Assembly: GCA_910585875.1 (NCBI GenBank)
Contig: CAJUIK010000001.1
Location: 44,256 to 108,255, forward strand
DNA: 64,000 nucleotides
Direction of reading: 5' to 3'
From: an uncultured Eubacteriales bacterium
GTDB lineage: Bacteria > Bacillota > Clostridia > Oscillospirales > Butyricicoccaceae
Each line of letters starts with the position of its first letter. The first letter of the stretch is position 1. The notes below the pieces were generated by a model, which had not been told where the DNA came from, did no database searches, and was given only the letters and a program-made list of their open reading frames with translations. This document shows positions 26,962 to 35,779 of this stretch, in pieces. The translations under genes were made by a program, and so were the position numbers.

Positions 26962-26999
26962 AAAGCCCGTCAACAGATTGTTGACGGGCTTGTTTTTTT
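26962..26999 (+). terminator. Terminator of the fprA operon
   Basis: AAGCCCGTCAACA and TGTTGACGGGCTT form a stem followed by GTTTTTTT. Confidence 0.88.
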
Positions 27000-27036
27000 G
27001 ATGGGCCTGCCCCGCGAATTTATGCTTTGTTATCGT

Positions 27037-28311
27037 CTATCCTTCTTGGCGCCCAGTCAGGCAGGGCGCTTCCCGTCCTACCCAGATATTGTCCTGGACG
27101 CGGCAGTCCAGCTGAGGCGCCGGGCTGGGGCCCTGCTGATAGCGGTAGTCCTTCCCATATTGGCAGATATGCTTTTCAATGACTTGATGGGCGGGTTCGC
27201 AGGCCGGGTTGTTGTTTACCTGCTGCTGATAGGAGCAGAAGGGGGCGTCCAGAGGCAGCTGGCGCACGTCCTGATAGCCGCCTATCACGGCGGTATTCCA
27301 CACCGTGTTCCCCAAAACCTGGCGGACATATTCTTTATTGGGATGCAGCTGCAAAAGCTGGGGGAATTCGCCCTGGGGAATCACCTGCTGCCACTGTTTG
27401 CCCTCGTATTGCTCCAGCAGGGCGGCGGCTTTTTGCAGGTGGCCGATTTCCTGGTTCAGGTGCTGCTCCCACATCACCCGGATATGGGGGTCGGTTTCCG
27501 TCATATAGCAGGAATAATAGAGATAACACTCGGTATATTCGTGCTCCAACAGGTTTTCCAGCCAAGTGCGCCGAGGGTCCAGCAGGCTGCCGTACTGGGT
27601 CACGTGCTGCTCCTCGATCATGCCGATTTCCTGATAAAGCCGGCGGCCCAGGTCGTTGGGGTACAGGGCGCACAGGTTCATATAGTAGTTCATGGTCTGC
27701 TGCTCGGCGGCGGTGATGATCTGAGCGTGGAGCCGGGTCAAGGGGTCGGCGGCGGAGAAATCCACAAACTGCCGGGGGTCGTCCTTGGGGAAGCGGTGCT
27801 CGGATATGGTGGGCCGGCCCGGCATGATCTCGGTATAGCAGCCCACCAGACATTCGGCCCGCTGGCCCCCTTGGTCCATCTCCAGCAGGTTGGCGTAGCG
27901 ATACAGGTGGTCGAAGTCCTCCAGCAGGGCGAAATCCAGGGCTGATTTCACCAGGCTGTCCGGCTCTGTCTGGGCCATGCCCGCCGTCAGGTCCACAGCC
28001 AGCTGTTCATAGCCGATCGTGGCCTCCAGCGGCGTTTCATTCACTGGTTTCAGGGTCTGGATGCGCTTTTGCTGCTGCTGTTCGGTCCGGCGGGTCAGCG
28101 CCAATTCCCGGCGCAGAGCTTCGTCCGGGCAGTTCCGAAAAAACTGATGGGAGAAAAACGCCGCTTCCACCTCGGCGCCGTTCATCAGGATGACTCGGCA
28201 CCGGGTATAAGGGTCTACCTCATATTTGTTATAGGAATATGGGTACAGGCCCTTCCAATCATAGAAACAGTCCAGGGGCGTGGGGTTTTGCTCAAAGGGA
28301 TTCAAGCCCAT
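27037..28311 (-). CDS. Ferritin-like helical protein, putative diiron
   Basis: 424 aa, no exact family recognised. The central part (about residues 130-330) is predicted all-helical with Glu/His pairs spaced as in diiron four-helix bundles: EDFDHLYRY, HAQIITAAEQQT, EIGMIEEQHV, EHEYTECYLYY and EQHLNQEIGHL. The N-terminal region has an odd Tyr-rich stretch (YDWKGLYPYSYNKYEV) and the C-terminus repeated CxxH-like sites (CEPAHQVIEKHICQYG). ATG 28311 is set by AAAAGGAGGGG. Facing the FprA/rubredoxin operon, a role in peroxide or iron handling is plausible but inferred. Confidence 0.65.
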   Translation of the reverse strand: MGLNPFEQNPTPLDCFYDWKGLYPYSYNKYEVDPYTRCRVILMNGAEVEAAFFSHQFFRNCPDEALRRELALTRRTEQQQQKRIQTLKPVNETPLEATIGYEQLAVDLTAGMAQTEPDSLVKSALDFALLEDFDHLYRYANLLEMDQGGQRAECLVGCYTEIMPGRPTISEHRFPKDDPRQFVDFSAADPLTRLHAQIITAAEQQTMNYYMNLCALYPNDLGRRLYQEIGMIEEQHVTQYGSLLDPRRTWLENLLEHEYTECYLYYSCYMTETDPHIRVMWEQHLNQEIGHLQKAAALLEQYEGKQWQQVIPQGEFPQLLQLHPNKEYVRQVLGNTVWNTAVIGGYQDVRQLPLDAPFCSYQQQVNNNPACEPAHQVIEKHICQYGKDYRYQQGPSPAPQLDCRVQDNIWVGREAPCLTGRQEG

Positions 28312-28477
28312 GTCTGATCCCCTCCTTTTATAGAATGGGCCCGCAGGCCCTTGTTTTATCATATGACGGCAGGGCCCCCGGCGCCTCTGGAGACGAAGAT
28401 TTCCGCCCCCTCCCCGTCTGCCAGGCAAATTGTGCGGTCATTTCTTGTATTTTCCCGATTTTTTGATGGAAAAAACC

Positions 28478-28506
28478 TGTTCATCCAAAGGAAACCTTGT
28501 TATAAT
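28478..28506 (+). promoter_or_regulatory. Probable promoter of the hydrogenase operon
   Basis: A perfect TATAAT (28501-28506) with a poor -35 (TGTTCA, 28478-28483) at 17 nt; an activator may be needed. Confidence 0.55.
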
Positions 28507-28548
28507 GAAGCCACAAAACAAAACCATGTTCCAGGAGGAATGAACTTT

Positions 28549-28791
28549 ATGACAATACAGGTGTGCATCGGCAGTTCCTGCCATGTAAGAGGCTCTTACG
28601 AGGTCAAAACCATTTTTGAAGAGCTGATCCGGCAAAACGGGCTGGAAGGCCAGGTTGCGCTGCGCCCAGCCTTTTGCTTGGGCGTCTGCGGCGAGGGCGT
28701 CGGCGTCCGCATAGACGGCCAAACCCTCAGCGGCGTCACCAAGGAAAACGCCGCCGATCTCTTCCGCCAATATGTGTTGAAAGAGGGGTAG
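28549..28791 (+). CDS. Thioredoxin-like [2Fe-2S] ferredoxin (NuoE-like)
   Basis: 80 aa protein of the thioredoxin-like ferredoxin fold. Cys pairs CIGSSCH (C6, C11) and FCLGVCGEG (about C47, C51) bind one [2Fe-2S] cluster. AGGAGG sits 10 nt before ATG 28549; an in-frame ATG at 28540 is too close. It is first in the operon with the sensory hydrogenase, 5 nt upstream, and probably passes electrons to or from it. Confidence 0.88.
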   Translation: MTIQVCIGSSCHVRGSYEVKTIFEELIRQNGLEGQVALRPAFCLGVCGEGVGVRIDGQTLSGVTKENAADLFRQYVLKEG

Positions 28792-28796
28792 CGCCT

Positions 28797-30500
28797 ATGG
28801 ATGTGCTGCGGTTTCAAAAGGCCAATTGCAAAGACTGCTACAAGTGCATCCGCCGCTGCGCGGTGAAGGCCATCGCCGTGCGAGACCACCACACCGAAGT
28901 CATCGACGAAGACTGCGTGCTGTGCGGCCGGTGCGTTTTGACTTGCCCTCAATACGCCAACCAGGCCCGTTGGGATATTCAGCCTGTCCGCCGGCTGCTG
29001 CAATCCGAAAAGCCGGTTTACGCCATGGTCGCGCCGTCCTTTTCCTTCCAATACGGGCCGGACGCCTTCGGGCCCCTGCGCTGCCAGCTGATGGCCCTGG
29101 GCTTTACCGACGCCTTTGAGTCGGCGGAGGGGGCCTGCCTGGTGAAAAACCAATATGAAAACCTGGTGGCCAAACGGCAGGGCGACGTGATCCTGACCTC
29201 CTGCTGCCCCTCGGTGGTTCTGCTGGTGGAGCGGCATTTCCCCTCGCTGACGCCTCTGTTGGCGCCGGTGCTCTCCCCCATGCAGGCCGAGGCCAAGCTG
29301 CTGCGCCGGCGCTTCGGCCCCGAGGCCGCTATTGTCTATATCGGCTCCTGCATCGCCGCCAAAAACGAATGCGATCAGACCCCGGGGCTCACCGATTACG
29401 CCCTGACCTATGACGAGCTCAACGCCCTGTTCGTCAGCAACAAGCTGCCGGTGGACCTGCACGGCGCCGCCTGCTCCCCGGAGCCCCGGCGGCGCAGCCG
29501 CTCCTTCCCCCTGCCCGGCGGCGTCGTCGGCTGCATGAACCAGGACCCGGAATACTCCTATCTGGCGGTGGACGGGCTGGAAAACTGCATCGCCGCCCTG
29601 AACGAAATCAAAACGGGCCGGCTGCACAACTGCTTTATCGAGCTGCGTAGCTGCACCGGCTCCTGCGCCGGCGGGCCCAAGATGAGCGCCGACGCCCGCA
29701 ACCGGCTGGAAGGGCGCGTCCGCATCGCCAACACCGCCGGCGGAGACGAGGATTTTGAACCCCAGCCCACCCTGCGGCTGGACCGGGTCTTCCACCCCCG
29801 CAGTCGAACCGAGGCCAAGCTGCCCACCGAGCAGGAGATCGACCAGATCCTCCGCCGCCTGGGCAAAAACAGCCCGGCGGACCAGCTCAACTGCGGAACC
29901 TGCGGCTACCCCACCTGCCGGGACAAAGCCGTGGCCATCTACCAGGGCAAGGCGGACGTGACCATGTGCCTGCCCTATATGAAGAAGCGGGCCGAATCCC
30001 TTTCGGATAAAATCATCAGCAATTCCCCCACGGCCATTTTGGCGGTGGACAGCGCCCTGCGGGTCCGCATGGCCAACCGGGCTCTGCGGAATATCTTGGG
30101 CATTCAGGAGGACGTCTCCCTCTCCGGCCTGCTGGTTTCCGAGCTGATGGACGATTTCGAGTTCATCACCGCTTTTTCCGCCCCTGCCGGAACCAAAGTG
30201 CGCACAGCTTATCTGGAGCAATACGACAAATACGCGGAACAAATCTTCGCTGTGGACGAGGGCAGCAACATGGCTATCTGCATGATGAAGGACATCACCG
30301 CCGAGGAAAAGGCCCGCCGGACCCGGCAAAAGACCCGGAAGGAGGCGGTGGAGATCACAGACCAGATCATCGCCAAGCAAATGCGCATCGTCCATGAAAT
30401 CGCCTCTCTGCTGGGGGAGACGGCGGCGGAGACCAAGGTAGCCCTGACCCGGCTGAAAAACACCGTGGCCCTGGACGCCGAGGAGGAAAGCCGGCCATGA
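28797..30500 (+). CDS. PAS-containing sensory [FeFe] hydrogenase (HydS-like)
   Basis: 567 aa. N-terminal two [4Fe-4S] motifs (C11, C14, C17, C21; C40, C43, C46, C50), then an H-cluster domain with L1 TSCCP (C136, C137), L2 GSCIAAK (C185), L3 RSCTGSCAGGP (C286, C290). All H-cluster ligand cysteines are present but L2 and L3 differ from catalytic enzymes. Next a four-Cys Fe-S domain (C366, C369, C374, C391) and a PAS domain (about 404-510) with a short helical tail. This is the layout of sensory [FeFe] hydrogenases (groups C/D), thought to sense H2 or redox state. It overlaps the phosphatase gene by 4 nt, suggesting the signal is passed on to it. Confidence 0.88.
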   Translation: MDVLRFQKANCKDCYKCIRRCAVKAIAVRDHHTEVIDEDCVLCGRCVLTCPQYANQARWDIQPVRRLLQSEKPVYAMVAPSFSFQYGPDAFGPLRCQLMALGFTDAFESAEGACLVKNQYENLVAKRQGDVILTSCCPSVVLLVERHFPSLTPLLAPVLSPMQAEAKLLRRRFGPEAAIVYIGSCIAAKNECDQTPGLTDYALTYDELNALFVSNKLPVDLHGAACSPEPRRRSRSFPLPGGVVGCMNQDPEYSYLAVDGLENCIAALNEIKTGRLHNCFIELRSCTGSCAGGPKMSADARNRLEGRVRIANTAGGDEDFEPQPTLRLDRVFHPRSRTEAKLPTEQEIDQILRRLGKNSPADQLNCGTCGYPTCRDKAVAIYQGKADVTMCLPYMKKRAESLSDKIISNSPTAILAVDSALRVRMANRALRNILGIQEDVSLSGLLVSELMDDFEFITAFSAPAGTKVRTAYLEQYDKYAEQIFAVDEGSNMAICMMKDITAEEKARRTRQKTRKEAVEITDQIIAKQMRIVHEIASLLGETAAETKVALTRLKNTVALDAEEESRP

Positions 30501-31669
30501 ACACCATTTGCATGGAAAGCGGTTTCGTCAGCCTGAACAAAGACGGAGAAGACCTCTGCGGCGATTTTTTCACCACTGTGTCCGACGAAGACGGCGTCTC
30601 CACCTTCGTGCTGTCCGACGGCATGGGCAGCGGCGTCAAGGCCAATATTCTGGCCACCCTCACCGCCAAAATCCTGGCCACCATGACGGCCAACCGCCTG
30701 TCCCTCCGGGACAGCGTGTCCACCATCGCCCAGACCCTGCCGGTGTGCAGCGTCCGGGGGCTGGCCTATTCCACCTTTACCCTGATGCAGGTCCAGCCCG
30801 ATTGGCAGGTCTATCTGGCTCAATATGACAACCCCTTGGCCATCCTGCTGCGCCAGGGCAAAAGCGTGGATTATCCCAAAGAGCGGCTGGTTCTGGGGGA
30901 TAAAACCATTGTGGAGAGCCGCTTCGCCCTGGAAGGGGGCGACGTCTTTGTGTTGATGACAGACGGCGTCACCCACGCCGGCCTGGGCGGCCTGATTCCA
31001 GACGGCTGGCAGCGCCAGGGGGTTCAGGACTATCTGGAGGAGATTTATCGCCCCAAAATGTCCGCCAAAAGCCTGGCCGCCCGGCTGGCCGACGCCTGCC
31101 GAGACCTGTATCTGGAGCATATTGCCGACGACGTGACAGTGGCGGCCTTCAAAATGCGGACCCGCCAGGCCGTCAATCTGCTCGTCGGCCCCCCCAAACA
31201 TCGGCAGGACGACGAACGTTTCCTGCGTCAGTTTTTGTCCAGCGAAGGCGCCCACATCGTCTGCGGCGGCAGCACGGCCCAAATGGTCAGCCGCTGTCTG
31301 GACCGCCAGCTGGTGGTCAGCGACGATTATGTGGACCCGGATATCCCGCCGGCGGCCCGCATTCGGGGCATCGATCTGGTGACAGAAGGCGTCGTCACCC
31401 TGGGCCGGGCGCTGGACATCGTCTCCCGCTACGCCTCGGCGGAGTCCATCCCCTCCCACTGGGAGGCCCGGGGCGACGCCGCCACCCAGATCGCCCGTAT
31501 GCTGCTGGAAGACGCCACCGACATCCGCTTTTTCGTGGGCCGGGCCGTCAACCCCTCCCACCAGGCGCCGGAACTGCACATCGATTTTTCCCTGAAAATG
31601 GGCGTCATTGAAAAGCTGGAAAAACTGCTGCGGGACATGGGAAAACGGGTGACGGTGCAATCCTGTTAG
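30497..31669 (+). CDS. SpoIIE family protein phosphatase
   Basis: 390 aa PP2C-type Ser/Thr phosphatase. Metal-site motifs are GEDLCGDFF (about residue 15), VLSDGMGSG (about 38-46) and VLMTDGVTHAG (about 153). A C-terminal 150-residue part of unknown role follows. The ATG lies inside the stop of the PAS-hydrogenase gene (ATGA), so production is coupled. Likely function: to relay the hydrogenase sensor's state by dephosphorylating a partner (often a Ser/Thr kinase target or anti-anti-sigma-like protein), which is not encoded here. Confidence 0.88.
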   Translation: MNTICMESGFVSLNKDGEDLCGDFFTTVSDEDGVSTFVLSDGMGSGVKANILATLTAKILATMTANRLSLRDSVSTIAQTLPVCSVRGLAYSTFTLMQVQPDWQVYLAQYDNPLAILLRQGKSVDYPKERLVLGDKTIVESRFALEGGDVFVLMTDGVTHAGLGGLIPDGWQRQGVQDYLEEIYRPKMSAKSLAARLADACRDLYLEHIADDVTVAAFKMRTRQAVNLLVGPPKHRQDDERFLRQFLSSEGAHIVCGGSTAQMVSRCLDRQLVVSDDYVDPDIPPAARIRGIDLVTEGVVTLGRALDIVSRYASAESIPSHWEARGDAATQIARMLLEDATDIRFFVGRAVNPSHQAPELHIDFSLKMGVIEKLEKLLRDMGKRVTVQSC

Positions 31670-31712
31670 CCCCCGGCCCCGCCATATCTCTACCGGAAAG
31701 GATTTTCAACCT

Positions 31713-33140
31713 ATGGTTTTCGACACTCAAGTACAGGAATTAAAATACAAAGCCCTGAAGGAGGCCGCCCGGCTGGCCTGGCAAGACCAGCTGCTCAAGG
31801 GCCTGCTGGGGGCCTCGGCCCGCCTCGTGCCTGGCCCTCAGCCCACCATGCGCTGCTGTATCTATAAAGAGCGGGCCGTCATGGAAGAGCGCCTGCGCAT
31901 GGCGATGGGCGGCGACGAAGACAATGAAAACATCATCGAGGTCATCAAAGTCGCCTGCGACGAATGCCCGGTGGCCGGCGTCCGGGTGACGGAATCCTGC
32001 CGGGGGTGCATCGCCCACCGCTGCATGAACGCCTGCCCCAAAGGCGCTATTTCCATCGTCAACCATCGGGCCGTCGTCGATCAGGAAAAATGCGTGGAAT
32101 GCGGCCGGTGCGTCTCGGCCTGCCCCTACAGCGCCATTGTCAAATCCGCCCGTCCCTGCGAAAAGGCCTGCAAAACCGGGGCGATCCGCATGGACGAAAA
32201 CAAAAAGGCCGCCATCGACAACAGCAAGTGCATCAGCTGCGGCGCCTGCGTCTATCAATGCCCCTTCGGCGCCATTTCCGATAAATCCTTCATTTTGGAT
32301 TGCGTAGACCTGGTCAAACAATCCCAGAACAACCAAGCCTACCAGGTTTTCGCCATCGTGGCCCCCTCTATTTCCAGCCAGTTTCACCACGCCTCGGTGG
32401 AACAGGTGGTTTCCGGCCTCAAGGCCCTGGGCTTTTACAACGTTGTGGAAACCGCTCTGGGCGCCGATATGACGGCTTGGCGAGAGGCCCAGGAACTGGC
32501 GGAAAAGAAATTTCTCACCAGCTCCTGCTGCCCGGCCTTTGTGGAATATATCCACAAATTTTTCCCGGACATGGCCTCGCATATCTCCCACAACCTTTCC
32601 CCCATGGCGGAGATCGCCAAGTACATCAAGCGCATCCATCCAGGGAGCAAGGTGGTTTTCATCGGCCCCTGCACGGCCAAAAAAGCCGAGCGCCGCCTGC
32701 CTCAGGTTTCAGAGTTAGTGGACTGCGTGCTGACTTTTGAGGAGCTCCAAGCCCTGTTCGACAGCCGGGAGATCGACCTGACCGCTCTGCCGGGAGAGGC
32801 GCTGGACAACGCCTCCTATTTCGGCCGGGTTTTCGCCCGCAGCGGCGGTCTGGCCGTGGCTGTGGAGCAGGCCCTCAAAGAGCGGGGAGTGGAGCCGGAG
32901 GAATTTCAGCTCAACGCCATTTCCTGCAGCGGCGTGGAGGAATGTCGGGCCGCTCTGCTCCGAGCCAGCCGCGATATGCTGCCCAACAACTTTATCGAGG
33001 GCATGGCTTGTGAAAACGGCTGTATCGGCGGCGCCGGCTGCATCACCCACGGCCCCAAAAGCAAGGCCGACGTGGATCAATACGGCAGACAAGCCATGGA
33101 AAAAACCATCCGCGACGCCATCGGCATCCTGGACTTTTAG
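31713..33140 (+). CDS. [FeFe] hydrogenase, group B-like
   Basis: 475 aa monomeric iron hydrogenase. N-terminal Fe-S region with several ferredoxin-type clusters (C96, C99, C104, C108; C127, C130, C133, C137; C149, C153; C173, C176, C179, C183). H-cluster motifs: L1 TSSCCPAF (C272, C273), L2 GPCTAKK (C320), L3 EGMACENGCIGGAG (C433, C437). The L2/L3 forms fit group B rather than the classic group A. It would reduce protons or oxidise H2 with ferredoxin. It ends the four-gene operon, closed by a strong terminator. The start is ATG with AAAGGA upstream. Confidence 0.88.
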   Translation: MVFDTQVQELKYKALKEAARLAWQDQLLKGLLGASARLVPGPQPTMRCCIYKERAVMEERLRMAMGGDEDNENIIEVIKVACDECPVAGVRVTESCRGCIAHRCMNACPKGAISIVNHRAVVDQEKCVECGRCVSACPYSAIVKSARPCEKACKTGAIRMDENKKAAIDNSKCISCGACVYQCPFGAISDKSFILDCVDLVKQSQNNQAYQVFAIVAPSISSQFHHASVEQVVSGLKALGFYNVVETALGADMTAWREAQELAEKKFLTSSCCPAFVEYIHKFFPDMASHISHNLSPMAEIAKYIKRIHPGSKVVFIGPCTAKKAERRLPQVSELVDCVLTFEELQALFDSREIDLTALPGEALDNASYFGRVFARSGGLAVAVEQALKERGVEPEEFQLNAISCSGVEECRAALLRASRDMLPNNFIEGMACENGCIGGAGCITHGPKSKADVDQYGRQAMEKTIRDAIGILDF

Positions 33141-33180
33141 CCTCCGCCGCTATCAATTTTTTGTTTGAAATTCTCTGGAA

Positions 33181-33217
33181 AATGTCCGCTCCCTGAAAGG
33201 GGAGCGGACATTTTTTT
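33181..33217 (+). terminator. Terminator of the hydrogenase operon
   Basis: AATGTCCGCTCCC pairs with GGGAGCGGACATT, followed by TTTTT. Nearly the same stem as at 17979-18009. Confidence 0.88.
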
Positions 33218-33249
33218 GAAATTTGTTCTGAAATTTCATATGGCAACTA

Positions 33250-33278
33250 TTGACTTTTACAAGGCGAGATGATATCAT
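33250..33278 (+). promoter_or_regulatory. Promoter of the hypothetical gene at 33380
   Basis: TTGACT (33250-33255) and TATCAT (33273-33278) with a 17-nt spacer, about 100 nt upstream of the ATG. Confidence 0.8.
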
Positions 33279-33379
33279 GGAGACAATAAAATTTTTGATA
33301 GGATAAAGAATTTATTTTCCCTCTGCGAAATGGATTCGGCGCGAATCCCGCATGATAGTTTTTGTGAAAGGAGCGGCCT

Positions 33380-33895
33380 ATGAAAAAGAAACTTTGGATC
33401 GTCGGAGCAATTTTGGTCGTCTGCCTGCTGGCGGGCGGAGGCTGGTTTTTTCTCTCTCAGGATCGGCTCAGCGAAGGCCCTCGGGCGGTGATTGACGCCA
33501 TGTTCACCTGCCCCAACCCAGAGCTTTTCCATGAAGACGCCGTCGGCCGCATTGGCCTTGGGGTGGAAACCACGCCGGAGGAGCAGGAAAAAATCCAGGC
33601 GGCCAACGAACAGATGCAGGCCAACTGGGAGCAGGCTGTGGGCCGCTATTTCGCCCCCAACTGCTTCAAACCGTTTTTCAAGATGGAAGCTACCTATTTC
33701 CTCGGACAAGGGACGCTGAACGGTCAGAAAATCACTCCATCAAAAACGGAATTGGAGGAAAAGGGGTTTCGATATGAAAAGGCCCTGGTGACTTATGACG
33801 CGGACGGCCAGCAGGCCCAAGCCCGGCTGAAATTTTCTCTGGACGAAAACGGGCTGATCACCCAAGTCGAAATTCTGGAAACCCCAGCTGGATAA
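33380..33895 (+). CDS. Membrane-anchored hypothetical protein
   Basis: 171 aa. One N-terminal hydrophobic segment (residues 5-24, an uncleaved anchor or signal peptide without lipobox), then an outer domain of about 140 residues with an acidic, helical middle (TTPEEQEKIQAANEQMQ) and a C-terminal beta-rich part resembling DUF-type NTF2/DUF4829-like extracellular domains. I do not recognise it with confidence. AAAGGAGC precedes the ATG. It is monocistronic. Confidence 0.75.
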   Translation: MKKKLWIVGAILVVCLLAGGGWFFLSQDRLSEGPRAVIDAMFTCPNPELFHEDAVGRIGLGVETTPEEQEKIQAANEQMQANWEQAVGRYFAPNCFKPFFKMEATYFLGQGTLNGQKITPSKTELEEKGFRYEKALVTYDADGQQAQARLKFSLDENGLITQVEILETPAG

Positions 33896-33910
33896 CAGAA
33901 TTACTGAAAT

Positions 33911-33949
33911 AACAAACCCGCCGGCAAATTTGCCGGCGGGTTTGCTTTT
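33911..33949 (+). terminator. Terminator after the hypothetical gene
   Basis: The perfect stem AACCCGCCGGCAAA / TTTGCCGGCGGGTT is followed by a T-rich stretch. Confidence 0.85.
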
Positions 33950-33953
33950 CCCC

Positions 33954-34112
33954 GACGACGGCCCTCGCCGACGGGCGTACTACGAGGCTGAATGCTCAGC
34001 CAACCTTGAGCGATGGCGCCAACAGCCCTGTTCGCAAAGGCCCAGGCGGTCGAGCACTGAGGAAAAAGCAGCCTCCGCGCTCACACGAGTCTGGCCGTCG
34101 GGCCGTCCCGAC
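33954..34112 (+). repeat. Dispersed structured repeat, copy B
   Basis: Noncoding, between convergent genes. Blocks shared with copy A: TGCTCAGCC, ATGGCGCCAAC, CGCAAA, and near the end CGCGCTCACACGAGT. Blocks shared with copy C (read on the minus strand): GTCGAG, CGCGCT and ACACGAGT. Ends just before the stop of the M20 gene. Confidence 0.65.
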
Positions 34113-34113
34113 A

Positions 34114-35565
34114 TTATTTTTTGGGGTTGATGGCCTGGGGCTTGATGCCGGCGGGGATGGGACATTTGTAGGTTTCGCCGTCCAGGCGCTCGGTGAATTC
34201 GGCCTTGGCCTTTTCGATGATGGAGGGATCGTTGATCAGGTCGATCACCGTGGCGCCCATGACTTTGCCGGCGCAGTTGACGCCTTTGTGGGCGATGGAG
34301 GTCTTGTTGCAGGCGGTGAACTGCCAGGAATGGCCCGGGGTCTTGGCCGCAGTGGTCACCACATGGATCTGGGCGGTGGGGCAGTTCCAGCTGACGTCGC
34401 CCACGTCGGTGGAGCCGGCGCCCACGGCGTCATAGGGCTGAAGGGACAGCAGCAGCTCGTTCAGCGACACGCCGTGTTCCTTGTAATAGTCGTTCAGCTC
34501 CTTGTTCCAAGCCTTGGTGGTCTTGGCTGCGCCGTCCTCGGCGTTGGGGCCCGCCTCATACTGAGCCACAATCTGACGGGCAAATTCGTGTTCCTCCGGG
34601 GTGTAATGGGGCACGCCGATTTCCTTGAAGTTTTCATAGAGCTGGGCTTCCAGCACGTTGTTGGGAATGGTGTTGGAACAGCCCTTGATGAATTCGCTTT
34701 CCATGCGGGTTTCCGTCATCAGCGCGGCGCCCTGGGCGATTTTATTGACCCGCTGATACAGCTCCTCTACCTGAGAATTCCGGGGAGAGCGGATCAGATA
34801 CAACACTTCGGCGTAAGGCTGCACCACATTGGGGGAATATCCGCCGGAATCCAAAATGGCGTAGTGAACCCGGGCTTCATCGATCATGTGCTCCCGCAGG
34901 AACTGCACGCCCACGTTCATCAGCTCCACTGCGTCCAGAGCGGAGCGGCCCATCTCCGGCGCGCCGGCGGCGTGGGAGGCGGTGCCGTAGAACCGATATT
35001 TCACCTGGTAATTGGCCAAAGAAGAGCCGCTGGCCACGTTGTTGGTGCCGCCTGGATGCCAGGTAATGGCGGCGTCCAGATCCTGAAAGACCCCTTCCCG
35101 GGCCATGAAGGCCTTGCCGGAGCCGCCCTCTTCGCCGGGGCAGCCGTAATAAATCACCGTGCCGGAAACCTCCGGGTTGTTTTGCAGATAGTTTTTCACC
35201 GCAATGGCCGCGGCCAAGGAGGCCGTGCCCAAGCAGTTATGGCCGCATCCATGGCCCGCGCCGCCGGGAACAAGGGCCTTCTTTTCCGCGCTGCCCGCCA
35301 CTTGGCTCAGGCCGGAAAGGGCGTCAAATTCGCCCAGCAGGCCGATGACCGGCTTGCCGTGGCCGTAGGTTCCGGTGAAGGCCGTAGGGATATCCGCCAC
35401 GCCCTTTTCCACCGCAAAGCCCTCCTGCTCCAGGGCCTGGCACAGCTTCTCCATGGATTGGAACTCCTGGAAAGCCGTTTCGGCATATTCCCAAATGCTG
35501 TCGTTCACGTCGTCCAGCAGGGCCTGCTTTTCGTCGATGATCTGAATCGCTTCCGCCTTGTTCAT
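34114..35565 (-). CDS. M20 family metallo-amidohydrolase, AbgB-like
   Basis: 483 aa cytosolic zinc hydrolase of the AbgB (p-aminobenzoyl-glutamate hydrolase) / M20D branch. Metal and catalytic marks: GHGCGHN (His and Asp/Asn ligands near residue 106), GCPGEEGGSG (general base Glu and ligand Glu), WHPGG, and a dimerisation domain with YRFYGTASHAAGAP. It may hydrolyse p-aminobenzoyl-glutamate, an acyl amino acid or a dipeptide. The 5' leader (35566-35700) contains repeat copy C. An AAAGGTGG site precedes the ATG. Confidence 0.85.
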   Translation of the reverse strand: MNKAEAIQIIDEKQALLDDVNDSIWEYAETAFQEFQSMEKLCQALEQEGFAVEKGVADIPTAFTGTYGHGKPVIGLLGEFDALSGLSQVAGSAEKKALVPGGAGHGCGHNCLGTASLAAAIAVKNYLQNNPEVSGTVIYYGCPGEEGGSGKAFMAREGVFQDLDAAITWHPGGTNNVASGSSLANYQVKYRFYGTASHAAGAPEMGRSALDAVELMNVGVQFLREHMIDEARVHYAILDSGGYSPNVVQPYAEVLYLIRSPRNSQVEELYQRVNKIAQGAALMTETRMESEFIKGCSNTIPNNVLEAQLYENFKEIGVPHYTPEEHEFARQIVAQYEAGPNAEDGAAKTTKAWNKELNDYYKEHGVSLNELLLSLQPYDAVGAGSTDVGDVSWNCPTAQIHVVTTAAKTPGHSWQFTACNKTSIAHKGVNCAGKVMGATVIDLINDPSIIEKAKAEFTERLDGETYKCPIPAGIKPQAINPKK

Positions 35566-35595
35566 CGGACATTACCACCTTTTATGTAAGATTGA

Positions 35596-35700
35596 GGGCC
35601 GGGCCGGCAGACGCCGGCGGGCATACTCGTGTCAGCGCGGCGAGCGAGGCCGTCTTTGTACTCGACTGCCTCGGCCGGGTCCTGGTATGCGTTCCCTCAT
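35596..35700 (-). repeat. Dispersed structured repeat, copy C
   Basis: Inverted relative to copies A and B, which lie downstream of genes; this one is inside the predicted 5' leader of the M20 gene. Blocks on the minus strand: GAGGCAGTCGAG, CGCGCTGACACGAGTATG, then a GC-rich arm CCGCCGGCG / CGCCGGC-like. Together with copy B it flanks the M20 gene as an inverted pair. Confidence 0.55.
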
Positions 35701-35707
35701 CGGATAC

Positions 35708-35737
35708 AGTATACCATATCTCCGCCAAAACCGGCAA
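35708..35737 (-). promoter_or_regulatory. Probable promoter of the M20 gene
   Basis: Minus-strand TTGCCG (35732-35737) and TATACT (35708-35713), spacer 18 nt; the leader of about 140 nt runs through repeat copy C. Confidence 0.55.
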
Positions 35738-35779
35738 GCGATCCCGACAGAACAGTCGGCGTGGCCGTCTCTTCCAAGC

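Noticed and set aside
28596..30395. 599-codon minus-strand frame opposite the sensory hydrogenase
   Set aside because: No domain, shadow of the strongly supported Fe-S and H-cluster gene.
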